36,916 nucleotides of DNA from an uncultured Eubacteriales bacterium (lineage in GTDB: Bacteria; Bacillota; Clostridia; Oscillospirales; Acutalibacteraceae), in contig CAKSQT010000010.1 of the NCBI GenBank assembly GCA_934486755.1, positions 1-36,916 on the forward strand, given 5' to 3'. Below, in pieces: positions 13,234-23,018 of this stretch; positions within the stretch are counted from its first letter, which is position 1; every line of letters begins with the position of its first letter. Position numbers and translations under genes: made by a program. Under the pieces are notes generated by a model that saw nothing but the letters and a program-made list of their open reading frames with translations, did no database searches and was not told where the DNA came from.

Positions 13234-15618
13234 ATGCAGTATGGGCATTTTGACCTTAAAGACAAGGAATACGTTATAACCAGACCCGATACGCCCGCGC
13301 CTTGGGTAAATTACCTCGGCTCGCCTGAATACGGGGCTATAATTTCAAACAACGCAACGGGTTACAGCTTTGCAAAATCGGGTGCAAACGGCAGAATTAT
13401 CCGTCACAGATTTAATTCTATGTCGAACGACGCGCCTGGCAGATATATCTATTTAAAAGATATGAGTTCTGGCGATTATTGGTCGGGCTCTTGGGCGCCT
13501 GTCTGTAAGCCGCTTGAAAGTTACAAAAGCGAGTGCAGACACGGCACGGGATACACCGTAATTTCATCGGAATATGACGGAATTGGAACCCAAACCTTAT
13601 ACTATGTGCCGCTTGGCAAGGAATACGAGGTATGGCATTGCCGTGTAACGAACAATAGTCCGTCTGCAAGGAAGATTGCCGTTACGGGGTATTGCGAATT
13701 TGTAAACCACAGCAAGTTTATGTCCGATTTGGTGGATTTACAGAATTCACTGTTTCTGACAAGCACACAGTTCAGGGGAAATTATATATACCAGTCGCAT
13801 AGGTATGAACCAGGCGCCCCAAAAGCCGAAAGATTTTTCGGTGTTGCGGGCGGCAATGCTGACGCATACTGCGGCGACCGCGACGCGTTTATCGGCGCGT
13901 ATCACGGATATGAAAACCCAGTCGGTATAGAGAACGGTTTGAAAGGTCAGCTTAATTACAATATGAACTCCTGCGGTGCGCTTGAAACGCATATCGAGTT
14001 GCAGGCGGGGGAGTCGGCAGAGCTTACATATCTCCTCGGTCAGAGAACTCCCGAAGACGCCGAGCGTATCATAGCCGCATACAGCGACAAGAGCCGTGTA
14101 GAGACGGAAATAAACGAGCTTAAAGAGTATTGGCACAGCCGTCTTAATAACCTGACGGTCAACACCCCTGATGAAAAGTTCAATAATATGGTAAATGTCT
14201 GGAACGCCTATAACTGCTTTATGACATTTACTTGGTCAAGGGCGGCGTCATTTGTCTATTGCGGTCTGCGCAACGGATACGGCTACCGCGACACCGTTCA
14301 GGACATACAGGGCGTGATACACCTCGATCCCGAGGCGGCGAGAGAAAAGATAGAATTTATGCTTTCGGCGCAGGTGACGAGCGGTGCGGGATTGCCGCTT
14401 GTTAAGTTCGACCACAACGCAGGTCACGAAGATACGCCAGACGACGAATCCTATGTCACCGCAACGGGACACCCGAGCTACCGCTCGGACGACGCTTTAT
14501 GGCTTTTCCCGACGGTATATAAGTATATTTCAGAGAGCGGAAACACGGCGTTTCTCGACAAGCAGATAGTCTTTGCCGAAAAGGAAGAAACGGCATCCGT
14601 TTATGAGCATTTAAAGCGCGCGATTGATTTTTCTGTAAATAATCTCGGAAACCACGGTATGCCTGCGGGACTTCACGCCGATTGGAACGACGGTTTGCGC
14701 CTCGGCAAACGCGGGGAGTCCACCTTTGTTGCTTTTCAGCTTATGTATGCCATAAGCATAATAAGAAAATATGCCGAACAAAAAAATGATGCCGATTATA
14801 TTAAATACCTCGATGAACTCGGCAAAAAAATGGGCGGTCTGTTAAACGACTGTTGGGACGGCGACCGTTGGATACGCGGATACAGCGAGGACGGGCAGAC
14901 GATAGGCAGGCACGATTCGCCCGAAGCGTCTATGTGGCTTAATCCGCAGTCGTGGTCGGTAATATCGGGCTTTGCAAACAAAAAGCAGGCAGAGCTTGCA
15001 ATGAACAGCGTTAAAGAAAAGCTGGCGACGCCTTACGGAGCAAAACTTTTTGACCCGCCTTATGACAAGCACCCGTTTGAGGGAGCTACGGGAATTTACT
15101 ATTATAACAATTACGTTAAGGAAAACGCAGGTATATTTTCACAGCCGCAAGGCTGGCTGATACTTGCCGAAACAATGCTCGGCCACGGCAATCAGGCTTA
15201 TGAGTATTGGAACGCAATATCTCCGTCCTCCTATAACGAGAGAGCGGAACTGCGTGTTTTGGAGCCGTATGTTCACGGTCAGTTTACCGAGGCTACGGGC
15301 AGTCCGTTTGCGGGCAGAAGCCACGTTCATTGGCTGACGGGAACGGCGTCTACCGTAATGGTCGCAACCGTTGAGGGCATTTTGGGTATAAAGCCATGTG
15401 CTGAGGGAATTGTTATAATTCCCTGCATACCGTCCGATTGGAAGACCTTTGGAATAAGAAAGATTTTCAGAGGAAAAGTGCTTAACGTAACGGTAAACAA
15501 TCAAAACGGCGCTGAAAGCGGAGTAAAATCGGTTACTGTAAACGGAAAAAAAACAGACGGTGTTCTGATAAGAGAAACCGACCTTGAAAAAGAAAATCAA
15601 ATAATTGTAGAAATGTAA
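13234..15618 (+). CDS. GH94 glycoside phosphorylase (cellobiose-phosphorylase-like)
   Basis: 794 aa, the usual size for GH94. The N-terminal beta-sandwich begins with YGHFDLKDKEYVITRPDTP and the SNNATGYSF signature. The (alpha/alpha)6 domain includes NGYGYRDTVQDIQGV and the catalytic-acid motif HADWNDGLRLGKRGES (Asp483 and Asp486 lie in DWND). GH94 enzymes split beta-linked disaccharides with phosphate to give glucose-1-phosphate. The HADWND.LRLG motif is most like cellobiose phosphorylase, but cellodextrin and laminaribiose enzymes cannot be excluded by eye. No signal peptide is seen, so it acts in the cytoplasm, in keeping with import through the ABC system at 22-25 kb. It has its own promoter and shares a bidirectional terminator with the convergent GH10 operon. 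Confidence 0.9.
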   Translation: MQYGHFDLKDKEYVITRPDTPAPWVNYLGSPEYGAIISNNATGYSFAKSGANGRIIRHRFNSMSNDAPGRYIYLKDMSSGDYWSGSWAPVCKPLESYKSECRHGTGYTVISSEYDGIGTQTLYYVPLGKEYEVWHCRVTNNSPSARKIAVTGYCEFVNHSKFMSDLVDLQNSLFLTSTQFRGNYIYQSHRYEPGAPKAERFFGVAGGNADAYCGDRDAFIGAYHGYENPVGIENGLKGQLNYNMNSCGALETHIELQAGESAELTYLLGQRTPEDAERIIAAYSDKSRVETEINELKEYWHSRLNNLTVNTPDEKFNNMVNVWNAYNCFMTFTWSRAASFVYCGLRNGYGYRDTVQDIQGVIHLDPEAAREKIEFMLSAQVTSGAGLPLVKFDHNAGHEDTPDDESYVTATGHPSYRSDDALWLFPTVYKYISESGNTAFLDKQIVFAEKEETASVYEHLKRAIDFSVNNLGNHGMPAGLHADWNDGLRLGKRGESTFVAFQLMYAISIIRKYAEQKNDADYIKYLDELGKKMGGLLNDCWDGDRWIRGYSEDGQTIGRHDSPEASMWLNPQSWSVISGFANKKQAELAMNSVKEKLATPYGAKLFDPPYDKHPFEGATGIYYYNNYVKENAGIFSQPQGWLILAETMLGHGNQAYEYWNAISPSSYNERAELRVLEPYVHGQFTEATGSPFAGRSHVHWLTGTASTVMVATVEGILGIKPCAEGIVIIPCIPSDWKTFGIRKIFRGKVLNVTVNNQNGAESGVKSVTVNGKKTDGVLIRETDLEKENQIIVEM

Positions 15619-15621
15619 ATA

Positions 15622-15650
15622 AGAAAAAACCGCTTAGAGCGGTTTTTTCT
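15622..15650. terminator. Bidirectional terminator between GH94 and GH10
   Basis: A 13-bp stem (AGAAAAAACCGCT/AGCGGTTTTTTCT) with a 3-nt loop; A and T tracts on both sides serve both strands. Confidence 0.85.
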
Positions 15651-15667
15651 TTATTTTTAATCATATT

Positions 15668-17026
15668 TTAATCGGCGACTATTTTTACTGTGGAATCGCA
15701 GGCAAAATCGTCAAAGTCGGGGTTTAAAAGCTCAAACTCTTTCACATAATGTTTTCCGTTATAATCAAATTCAAGCTCATAGGTTCCCTTAAAGCCTCTG
15801 AATTTTGCGTTGCCTGTGCCGATTATTGTCTTAAAATCGCCCTCGGTGTGCCATTCTTCCTTTATCAGCTTTTTAAGAGCTTTGAAAATCGGTTTAGGGG
15901 ATAGGTCAGGCTTTAAAAGTCCGCCTGCGTAAACATTTTCGCCCGTACTCATATCGCATACGCCGGGACCGTTTGGATTGTAAGTGTATCCGTCCGCCAT
16001 ATTCCAATAAATAATTGAGGTGACGGCAGGGTGGCTGAACCATATCCTATACATTTCACGGGCAATTTCCGCCTGCATTTCCATATCGTCCTCATCGTGG
16101 GTGTAGGAGGCTATTGTCACCTCGGACAGCTGAATTGATTTATTAAGCCTTGCAAAAGTGTCAAGCACGTCGTAAACATATTTGGGGTTGTATTTGGATT
16201 TTGCGTAGGTTGGCTCGTTGTCTTTTGGAACAAATTGATGCAATTGAAATCCCATAGCGTCAAAATTTATTCCTTTAAGAAGCATATTTTCAAGTTGGAG
16301 GAAAAAACGCGAATTGCAATAATTAAATCCGTCGGAATACCATATTCCCGTACACTCATTCGCTATTTTTTTATTTCCGCCGAAATATTTTTCAGCAAGT
16401 CCGTAACATATCTTCATATAATCGGGATCGCGGTACAGCGGCGTTACGCTGTAACTCGGGTGCCAATTAAAGGTCTCGTTTGTTATGTCCCAATCGTTTA
16501 TAACGTCCGCATAACGTTCCGAAATTTCCGCAAAGCGGTGTTCAAGCTCCTTTATGTATGTATTGCGGTCTTTTGAAATCCAACTCGGCGAAAATCCGTC
16601 ATAAGAAAGGCAATGGCCTTTCATTTTTATATTGTTTTCGCGGCAAAATTCAACGCACAGGTCGGGGGCAGGCCGACGGTATATTTTCGGACTGTTCTTT
16701 TCAAAGCGCGGTTTGCCCTTTATCGGTTCTAAATCCTTCCAATAAAACGGAATAGTAGCATAATTGAATACGCTTTTAAATAAGCGGCGGTATTCGGAGT
16801 TTCTTTCCTCGTTTTCAAATTCGTCAAGCAAAAATAGATTGCAGCCGAAGTCGAACGCGTGGTTTTTAAGCCGCGCGTGAAACGAGATGTCTTTTATAGG
16901 CTTTCCGTCCTTATCGGTGAATGTGAGCATAGCGGTCGATTTGCGGTATTCCTCTATTCCGTAATTAACGCGCCGCTCCACATAATCTCGCTGCTCGTTT
17001 ATCCATTTTAGAGCTTCTCTTTGCAT
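15668..17026 (-). CDS. GH10 glycoside hydrolase (xylanase-like), cytoplasmic
   Basis: 452 aa. The GH10 acid/base is Glu184 in DWDITNE and the nucleophile Glu302 in IQLSEV; the upstream KMKGHCLSYDGFSPSWI corresponds to the family HxxW region, with SY in place of the usual VWH. An N-terminal extension (about 30-65) has a small beta domain seen in some clostridial GH10 proteins, and the end (about 385-452) is an extra beta-rich tail. There is no signal peptide, so it probably trims imported xylo- or similar oligosaccharides rather than polymer. It begins 2 bases after the histidine kinase stop, so it is the last gene of the response regulator, kinase, GH10 operon. Confidence 0.9.
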   Translation of the reverse strand: MQREALKWINEQRDYVERRVNYGIEEYRKSTAMLTFTDKDGKPIKDISFHARLKNHAFDFGCNLFLLDEFENEERNSEYRRLFKSVFNYATIPFYWKDLEPIKGKPRFEKNSPKIYRRPAPDLCVEFCRENNIKMKGHCLSYDGFSPSWISKDRNTYIKELEHRFAEISERYADVINDWDITNETFNWHPSYSVTPLYRDPDYMKICYGLAEKYFGGNKKIANECTGIWYSDGFNYCNSRFFLQLENMLLKGINFDAMGFQLHQFVPKDNEPTYAKSKYNPKYVYDVLDTFARLNKSIQLSEVTIASYTHDEDDMEMQAEIAREMYRIWFSHPAVTSIIYWNMADGYTYNPNGPGVCDMSTGENVYAGGLLKPDLSPKPIFKALKKLIKEEWHTEGDFKTIIGTGNAKFRGFKGTYELEFDYNGKHYVKEFELLNPDFDDFACDSTVKIVAD

Positions 17027-17028
17027 AG

Positions 17029-18750
17029 TTAATCATCCCTTGCGTTGTTATTTTCTGATTCTCTTTGAATCGGGGTATAGTCGGTGTGTTTTTCGGCCGG
17101 AAGTGTGAATAAAATCGTTGTGCCTTTACTGCTGCTTATTATATCGGTTATTCCGTAGTCGTCGCCGTAGAGCAGCTTATAGCGTATATCGACGTTCTTC
17201 ATACCGATATGGCTTTCGGGAAGATCGGGGCTTTTAAGAACGGACCATATATGTTCGAGCTTTTCTTTTGGTATTCCGGGACCGTTATCGGATATTTCCA
17301 AACGTAATTTATTTTTATCATCTGTAAAATACGCTCTTATAGATATGTGCTGATCGGGTTTGTCGGCAAGGAAAGAATGAATAACGGTATTTTCTATAAA
17401 CGGCTGAATTGTCAGCTTAATAATAAGTGCGTTTTCTGCTCCGCTTTCAATGTCATACTCCGCCGAGAACGGAATTTTGAATTTGAGGTTGGAGAGTTCA
17501 ACGTATGTTTTGGTTATTTCAATCTCGTTTTTAAGAGAGGTGAACATATCCTGCTGATTGATGTACTCCGAAATTATTCGGTTTAAAAGTACAATGCTCC
17601 TTGATATGTTGTTTTTTATACCAAGCGCAATTATAGACTGACTTTTAATGTTTTCAAGTGTGTTCGATATAAAATGAGGACTGATTTGGGAATAAACCGC
17701 CATTGCCTGCGATGTTCTCAGTTTTAAAACTGCTGTTGAAAGCTCGGCCTGCGACTTTTGATTTTGTTCGAGCGTTTTTTGGATACTTGAATTGATGTAA
17801 GCAAGCTCGTCTATGTTTATACTGTCGTTGGGATAGTGGTATTTCAGAGTTTCTACTATGGTATTTACCTTATTGTATACCTTGCGCCACGATTGCAGAA
17901 GTATGAATACAGATACAGCCATAATAATCAATGAAAGGGAAAGGCTGGTAAACAAAATTTGGGCAAAACGGTTGTAATATTTTGCGATAGGTATGACCAG
18001 CACAACGTATAAATTGCTTTTTTCTATATGTGCGAGCGAAATGTGGTATTTGCTCTCGTTTTTTCCGAAATCCTGCGGAGAAAATTCTTTATCAATACCG
18101 TAAATGTCGGTAATGTCGCGGCTGTATGTGTCATTGTCCGTGCATAGAATTATCTTGCCTTGATCGTTGACAACATACATATTGTCTTTAAGCAAAAGAT
18201 CGCTCAGATACGAGCTTTTTAATATTATGTTTACCTCGTTGAATTTAGCGCTGTCGGACAGATATTTAAACATAATGCCTTCGGTGTATTTGTCTGTGTT
18301 CAGATATATGTCGCAGTTAATATACTGCCCGATACGGGTGTCGTAGTTTGAAAGCTGCGGCAGGGTGCCTGAGGAATAGCTTATGCCGTTTCGGTCGGAT
18401 ATTTTTACCGCGCTCATAAATTTAGAGGATACAATATGCGAAAGTATATTATTCTGTATAATCGAAGAATTTATCGACGGCTGATAATCGGAAAGAGAAG
18501 AATTGGGTATTGTATATGTATTTGAAAGATTAAACGAATAGGAAGAAATCTGAGAAAAGTAATCGGAAAACTGCGTTGCCGCCTTGGCGGAAACGTTGTT
18601 TTCCTCAGTTTCAATGCTGTCTTTAAGATAATGCGACATAAAGGTGTAAATTATCAAAAAAACAACTACTCCAATAGCTATCATAAACGCTATGTTCTGT
18701 ATTATAGTCTTCTTTAAGTTGCTTAAAGGTTTTACCTTAAAAAAACTCAT
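17029..18750 (-). CDS. YesM/LytS-type sensor histidine kinase
   Basis: 573 aa. Two transmembrane helices (about 17-38 and 267-289) enclose an extracytoplasmic sensor of about 230 residues, the size of a dCache domain. A HAMP-like linker follows. The kinase is of the PF06580 type, with QISPHFISNTLENIKSQS replacing the QINPHFLYNTLNSI consensus but keeping the phospho-acceptor His. The HATPase domain has ISDNGPGIP and GMKNVDIRYKLLYG. It lies between the cognate response regulator and GH10 with 2-base gaps. The signal is likely a sugar or a ligand bound at the surface, by analogy with YesM systems beside Lpl-type importers; this is inference. Confidence 0.92.
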   Translation of the reverse strand: MSFFKVKPLSNLKKTIIQNIAFMIAIGVVVFLIIYTFMSHYLKDSIETEENNVSAKAATQFSDYFSQISSYSFNLSNTYTIPNSSLSDYQPSINSSIIQNNILSHIVSSKFMSAVKISDRNGISYSSGTLPQLSNYDTRIGQYINCDIYLNTDKYTEGIMFKYLSDSAKFNEVNIILKSSYLSDLLLKDNMYVVNDQGKIILCTDNDTYSRDITDIYGIDKEFSPQDFGKNESKYHISLAHIEKSNLYVVLVIPIAKYYNRFAQILFTSLSLSLIIMAVSVFILLQSWRKVYNKVNTIVETLKYHYPNDSINIDELAYINSSIQKTLEQNQKSQAELSTAVLKLRTSQAMAVYSQISPHFISNTLENIKSQSIIALGIKNNISRSIVLLNRIISEYINQQDMFTSLKNEIEITKTYVELSNLKFKIPFSAEYDIESGAENALIIKLTIQPFIENTVIHSFLADKPDQHISIRAYFTDDKNKLRLEISDNGPGIPKEKLEHIWSVLKSPDLPESHIGMKNVDIRYKLLYGDDYGITDIISSSKGTTILFTLPAEKHTDYTPIQRESENNNARDD

Positions 18751-18752
18751 TT

Positions 18753-19892
18753 TCAGTTGTTCCTCTTGCTTTTTCTTCGGTATTCGCTGGGTGTTATGCC
18801 TGTCAGTTCCTTGAAATTGTTCCTGAAATAATCAATATTTGATAAGCCTATTTCGTTGCATATCCGATTTACGGAAATATCGCTTTTGGATAGCAGTTCT
18901 TTGGCTTTTTTAACCCTTACCTCCATAAGATACCTGTTGTAGCGCACTCCTGTGCGCTTTTTTAACAGGGTGCCGAGGTAGTTTTTGCTTATATGGAGGC
19001 TGTGAGCAATCTTTTCAAGAGAAATGTCGGGATCCTGATAGTTGCGGTTGATATAATCTATCGCAAGGCTTACTATATCGTCCGAGCCGTAGTATTTTCT
19101 GCTCTTATCCGCCGTAAGCTCAAAAAAACTATTATAATCAAACATATTTGCAAGCGATATTTTGCTTGACACAAGCTCGGCGTGCTTTTTAATGTCGTCC
19201 ATAAACGCGTCGGCTGCGTCTGTACTGTCGTACAGCATAACAAGCGTAAATTCGCCGTTCGACTGCTTTACCGCGAAGGACGATAAATGTATAGAGTCAA
19301 AATCGCCTATTTCGGAGGCGATTTTTTCGTTGTTACAGCGAAAAACGGCAACGCGCGCTTTCAGTTCATCAGCAGTTTTTGTGTTCGTGCAGAACATTTC
19401 GTGCGTGAGAATGTCACACGGCTCGTCAGCCTCGTAAAGTTCAATTATCTTTTTCTTTGTATGGTGCCAATTGTTGAAGTATATATTTGTATTTATATTC
19501 CCCTCTGCAAGCGAGCTTTCAAGTGAGGAAACTATTTGATTTACCGCTTTTATAAGCTCATCGGGGTCGTACGGTTTTATAAGAAAATAGCAAACCTTGT
19601 TGTCAATAGCGCCCTTTGCGTATTCAAATAGCTTGTGACCTGTTATAAGTATAACATTTGTGCCGAAGTAGTGCTTGTTGATGTATTCGGCTATTTCAAG
19701 CCCTGTAAAACCGCTCATCTGAATATCGGTAATTACAATGTCAACGTGATTTTGTTTTATATAATTCATCAGGTCGGAACCGTTGTAAAACACGCCCGCA
19801 ATTTCGGTCGAGGGGCAGGAACTGCCGATGATAGCTTTTATGCCTTCGCATATTATATGATCGTCGTCTGCAATGGCAATCTTAAAGCTCAT
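18753..19892 (-). CDS. YesN-type response regulator with AraC-family DNA-binding domain
   Basis: 379 aa. The receiver (1-120) has the acidic pair near residue 10, phospho-acceptor Asp56 (DIVITDIQMSGFTG) and the Lys of LIKPYDP. A divergent middle region (about 130-260) is present. The AraC HTH lies at about 270-375 (LEKIAHSLHISKNYLGTLLKK, then ISVNRICNEIGLSNIDYFRNNFKE). It is the first gene of the operon, with a strong promoter at 19932-19960 and AGCGGAGG before the ATG. It diverges from the transporter operon that it probably controls. Activation of both directions across the 308-base gap is a reasonable guess. Confidence 0.94.
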   Translation of the reverse strand: MSFKIAIADDDHIICEGIKAIIGSSCPSTEIAGVFYNGSDLMNYIKQNHVDIVITDIQMSGFTGLEIAEYINKHYFGTNVILITGHKLFEYAKGAIDNKVCYFLIKPYDPDELIKAVNQIVSSLESSLAEGNINTNIYFNNWHHTKKKIIELYEADEPCDILTHEMFCTNTKTADELKARVAVFRCNNEKIASEIGDFDSIHLSSFAVKQSNGEFTLVMLYDSTDAADAFMDDIKKHAELVSSKISLANMFDYNSFFELTADKSRKYYGSDDIVSLAIDYINRNYQDPDISLEKIAHSLHISKNYLGTLLKKRTGVRYNRYLMEVRVKKAKELLSKSDISVNRICNEIGLSNIDYFRNNFKELTGITPSEYRRKSKRNN

Positions 19893-19931
19893 ATAATAAC
19901 CTCCGCTTAATTGTGTATAATCTATAAAAAT

Positions 19932-19960
19932 ATTTTATATTAAACTTAATATCGTGTCAA
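19932..19960 (-). promoter_or_regulatory. Sigma-A promoter of the response regulator, kinase, GH10 operon
   Basis: On the reverse strand TTGACA (19955-19960) and TAAAAT (19932-19937) are spaced by 17 bases, giving a leader of about 35 nt before the ribosome binding site. Confidence 0.7.
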
Positions 19961-20200
19961 CAATTATTAAAAAGATAGTTGTTTTGAGTGGTTTTTTGAG
20001 GATTTGCAATGTTTTCCAATTCTTCTGAAATTTAATTCTGTGATTGTACAACAGCACCATAAAACACGCTTGAATTTCGTCATTTTTTGAAAGTTTGTTG
20101 ATTTATATGGTGTTTTGTTGTTTTTTATAACTTTAAAATAGTGACAAAAAAGGTTAAAATTTTATTAACAAAATATAAAACTTGCAAGGAGTAGGCTTAT
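19961..20200. promoter_or_regulatory. AT-rich divergent intergenic region upstream of the transporter operon
   Basis: No gene. T-tracts alternate with short A-tracts, such as TTTTGTTGTTTTTTATAAC around 20113. TATAAA-like boxes occur near 20174, but no consensus -35 is clear, which fits an activator-dependent promoter for the + operon. AAGGAG precedes the ATG at 20201. Confidence 0.4.
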
Positions 20201-22066
20201 ATGAAATGCACAAAAAAATATGCACGAAAAATAGCTGCGGCGGCAATGTCGTTCGGGTTATTGCTGTCGGTTGTTGCAACAAGCAATGCGGTAAGCGCGG
20301 ACGCTTCTTATGAGGGCGACGGAACCAAGAGCTCCCCGTACCTTGTTAAGACTGCGCAGCAGCTTGACGGAATGAGAAATAATTTAAAGGCTCACTATAA
20401 ACTTGCGGCGGATATAGACCTTGCGGGATATAAATCAGCCGACCCCACGCCTAAGGGAAATTACGGCGGCGGCTGGGTTCCGATAGGCGTTTACGGCGAC
20501 AGCAAGAGTTTTTCAGGCTCGTTCACCTGCGATACGGGCGCCGACGGCAAACCGCTTTATCAAATTAAAAACCTGACCGTAACAAATCTGGCGGGTCAGA
20601 TCTACGGACATACGATGAATAAATACAAATCGTATTCCGACGCAAAAGACGGCGAGTGTTATTGGGAAGCAGGGCTTTTCGGTACGATAAGAAACGCCAC
20701 TATTTCCAATATTAAGATAACCGCCGCAAAGATAAAAAATACGGTGCTGGGTCAAAATCAGATGACAAATGAGGGAACCTCTGCTATAATTCCCTGTTCA
20801 AGCCAGATGGGCGCCGCTATACTTGCCGCTAAGATATACGGTTCGACGATTAAAGGCTGTATAGTCGAAGGCTCGGTTGAGAGCGCTACTAACGGCGTCG
20901 GCGGACTTATAGGCACAGCGTCAAAGAGCAGTATCAGCGGCTGTGACGCAACCGTTACAATAAACGGCACGGGTCTGTGGTGCGTAGGCGGTCTTATAGG
21001 AGTTGCTGAGGACTGCGGAAAGAACGGCGTTACAAACTGTCACGTAAACGCAAAGGTCAATACCGTTTCAAACGGTCCCGCATTGCTTGCGACGTCTTCC
21101 AACACTACTTTCCGCAACTGCTACGCAGAGGGAACTATTAACAGCGGCGATACGCTTATAGCTACAAAACAGGCAAGCAAATACATATATAACTGTTATT
21201 CGCTCGGCACGCGTACCGACGGCGCGACCAGAGGTGCGGCAGAAAAGTTTAACAACAGTTTTGTTGTAACGGGCGGATATTCAGAGAACGTAGCAATGGC
21301 TACTCTTGCCGAAATTAAAGCGGCTTATGCGTCGTTGAGCGGTTGGGATTGCAGCGGCGACCACCCTGTGTTTGCTGTCAAGGCGTCAGGCTCCGCTTCA
21401 AACGGCGGACAGTCGGGACAAGGCGGCACTTCGGCAGGCGGAACAGACGCGGCAACCGAGGGCGGCGACACCGTTACGGGTGAAGCAGGCGGTGAGAGCG
21501 CCGTTTATGTAAACGGTATAGATATAATGACCGCGTTATCCGAACTGCCAGACGCTTATGAGATAGAACTTAAAGACGCTAAAAAATACCTTGATATATA
21601 TTGGGCTTACACGGTAATGCCTTCCGATTTAAAAGAACAGCTCACAGACGAACAGGTGACGGGCATTGAGGAAATCGGCAAGGTCGTTTCAAAGGAAGTT
21701 TTAAAGGATATTACAAAACGGCTTGAAAAATTGCCCGAGGTTAAGAATATGACCTCCGCCAACGCCGAGGAATTGAGCAGTATTGCGGAGATGTATCAGC
21801 TTATGGTCCCCGCAAGTAAGGCAAATCTTGATTCAAAGCTCTACAAGAAGCTGTGCGACGGTCTTGAAAAACTCGGACTGTCGGGTATGCTTGTAAATTC
21901 GGGCAATGAGATGAATTCTTTGACGGTTTGGGTTTTGGTTTTCTGCGGAGCGCTCAACGTTCTCCTGCTCGGCGGAATGGTATTCATTATTGTATACACC
22001 GTTAAAAAGACAAGAAAAAAGCAGGACGATATAGAAGACGATATTACGGCAGGTGACGGGCAGTGA
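20201..22066 (+). CDS. Membrane-anchored surface protein with GLUG-type beta-helix repeats
   Basis: 621 aa. Signal peptide (about 1-33, ending SNAVSADA). Then TKSSPYLVKTAQQLDGMRNN and repeats of the GLUG type (VGGLIGTASKSSISGC, CVGGLIGVAEDC) forming a right-handed beta-helix (about 40-385). A Gly/Ser/Thr linker (about 398-430) is followed by a helical region carrying Y-x-L/M-x-P-x-x-K motifs. One C-terminal transmembrane helix (VWVLVFCGALNVLLLGGMVF, about 574-593) ends in a Lys-rich cytoplasmic tail, KKTRKKQDD. The role is unknown; the protein is likely a surface sensor or substrate-docking subunit of the importer. It overlaps the first permease gene by 4 bases (GTGA), so it is made in step with it. 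Confidence 0.75.
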   Translation: MKCTKKYARKIAAAAMSFGLLLSVVATSNAVSADASYEGDGTKSSPYLVKTAQQLDGMRNNLKAHYKLAADIDLAGYKSADPTPKGNYGGGWVPIGVYGDSKSFSGSFTCDTGADGKPLYQIKNLTVTNLAGQIYGHTMNKYKSYSDAKDGECYWEAGLFGTIRNATISNIKITAAKIKNTVLGQNQMTNEGTSAIIPCSSQMGAAILAAKIYGSTIKGCIVEGSVESATNGVGGLIGTASKSSISGCDATVTINGTGLWCVGGLIGVAEDCGKNGVTNCHVNAKVNTVSNGPALLATSSNTTFRNCYAEGTINSGDTLIATKQASKYIYNCYSLGTRTDGATRGAAEKFNNSFVVTGGYSENVAMATLAEIKAAYASLSGWDCSGDHPVFAVKASGSASNGGQSGQGGTSAGGTDAATEGGDTVTGEAGGESAVYVNGIDIMTALSELPDAYEIELKDAKKYLDIYWAYTVMPSDLKEQLTDEQVTGIEEIGKVVSKEVLKDITKRLEKLPEVKNMTSANAEELSSIAEMYQLMVPASKANLDSKLYKKLCDGLEKLGLSGMLVNSGNEMNSLTVWVLVFCGALNVLLLGGMVFIIVYTVKKTRKKQDDIEDDITAGDGQ

Positions 22067-23001
22067 AAAAAGTAAAAACAAAAGGTCTTAAAGGCTCGGA
22101 CAGAACGGATAATATAATCTATTTCATTATGGCAATTCCCGCGCTGCTGTCACTGCTTATATGGAAGATAATTCCGATGTTCGGTGTAGTCATAGCCTTT
22201 AAGGATTACAGCTATGTAAAAGGCATTTTAGGCAGCGATTGGGTAGGCTTTAAAAACTTTGAAGTGTACTTAAAAAATAAAGATTTCGCAATGCTTATGC
22301 GTAACACCTTGGGTTACAATATAACGTTTTTGCTCCTTATTTCAACTACGTTGGCGGTAATAATGGCGATACTGCTTTATCAGGTGAAAAGTAAAGTGGC
22401 AACAAAGATTTATCATACCGCGATGATATTGCCGTCGTTTATATCCTATGTAATTATAGCTTATATAGTATACACGCTTCTTAACCCGTCTTACGGATTT
22501 TTAAACACCGCGCTTTCGAGCATTACGGGTAAGGACGTTGCTATTCAATGGTACGAGGAGCCTAAGTATTGGCCGTTTATACTTTTCTTTACGGATCTTT
22601 GGCGCGACATCGGTATGGCTTCGCTTTACTTCTATGCCTCGTTGCTCGCAATAGACAGCAGTCTTTACGAGGCGGCAAAGCTGGACGGCGCAAATAAGTT
22701 CCAAGAGACCTGGTATATATCAATTCCTGAAATGATGCCGATGGTCTGCACCATTCTCATTTTAAGATGCGGCAGTCTTCTCGGCGGCGATATTGGTCTT
22801 TTCTATCAGGTGCCTATGAATCAGCAAAAGCTGAGAAGCGTTACCGAGGTGTTCTCGACCTACGTATACCGCGGTATACAGGCTGGCAACTTCTCAACCA
22901 CAGCGGCGCTCGGTCTTTTCAACTCGGTTGTCGGTATGATACTTATTATAGTTTCAAATACCATAATACGCAGGGTCGATAAAGATAAAGCAATTTTCTA
23001 A
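22063..23001 (+). CDS. ABC transporter permease, LplB-like (CUT1 family)
   Basis: 312 aa with six predicted transmembrane helices. Starts with a basic segment, then IIYFIMAIPALLSLLIWKII. The conserved EAA loop is EAAKLDGANKFQETWYISIPEM (about 205-226), matching LplB and related sugar importers. GTG 22063 overlaps the preceding gene. Forms a heterodimer with the next permease. Members of this group often share a generic ATPase encoded elsewhere; no ATPase gene is in this window. Confidence 0.92.
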   Translation: MKKVKTKGLKGSDRTDNIIYFIMAIPALLSLLIWKIIPMFGVVIAFKDYSYVKGILGSDWVGFKNFEVYLKNKDFAMLMRNTLGYNITFLLLISTTLAVIMAILLYQVKSKVATKIYHTAMILPSFISYVIIAYIVYTLLNPSYGFLNTALSSITGKDVAIQWYEEPKYWPFILFFTDLWRDIGMASLYFYASLLAIDSSLYEAAKLDGANKFQETWYISIPEMMPMVCTILILRCGSLLGGDIGLFYQVPMNQQKLRSVTEVFSTYVYRGIQAGNFSTTAALGLFNSVVGMILIIVSNTIIRRVDKDKAIF

Positions 23002-23018
23002 GGGGGTGTAAAAATACT

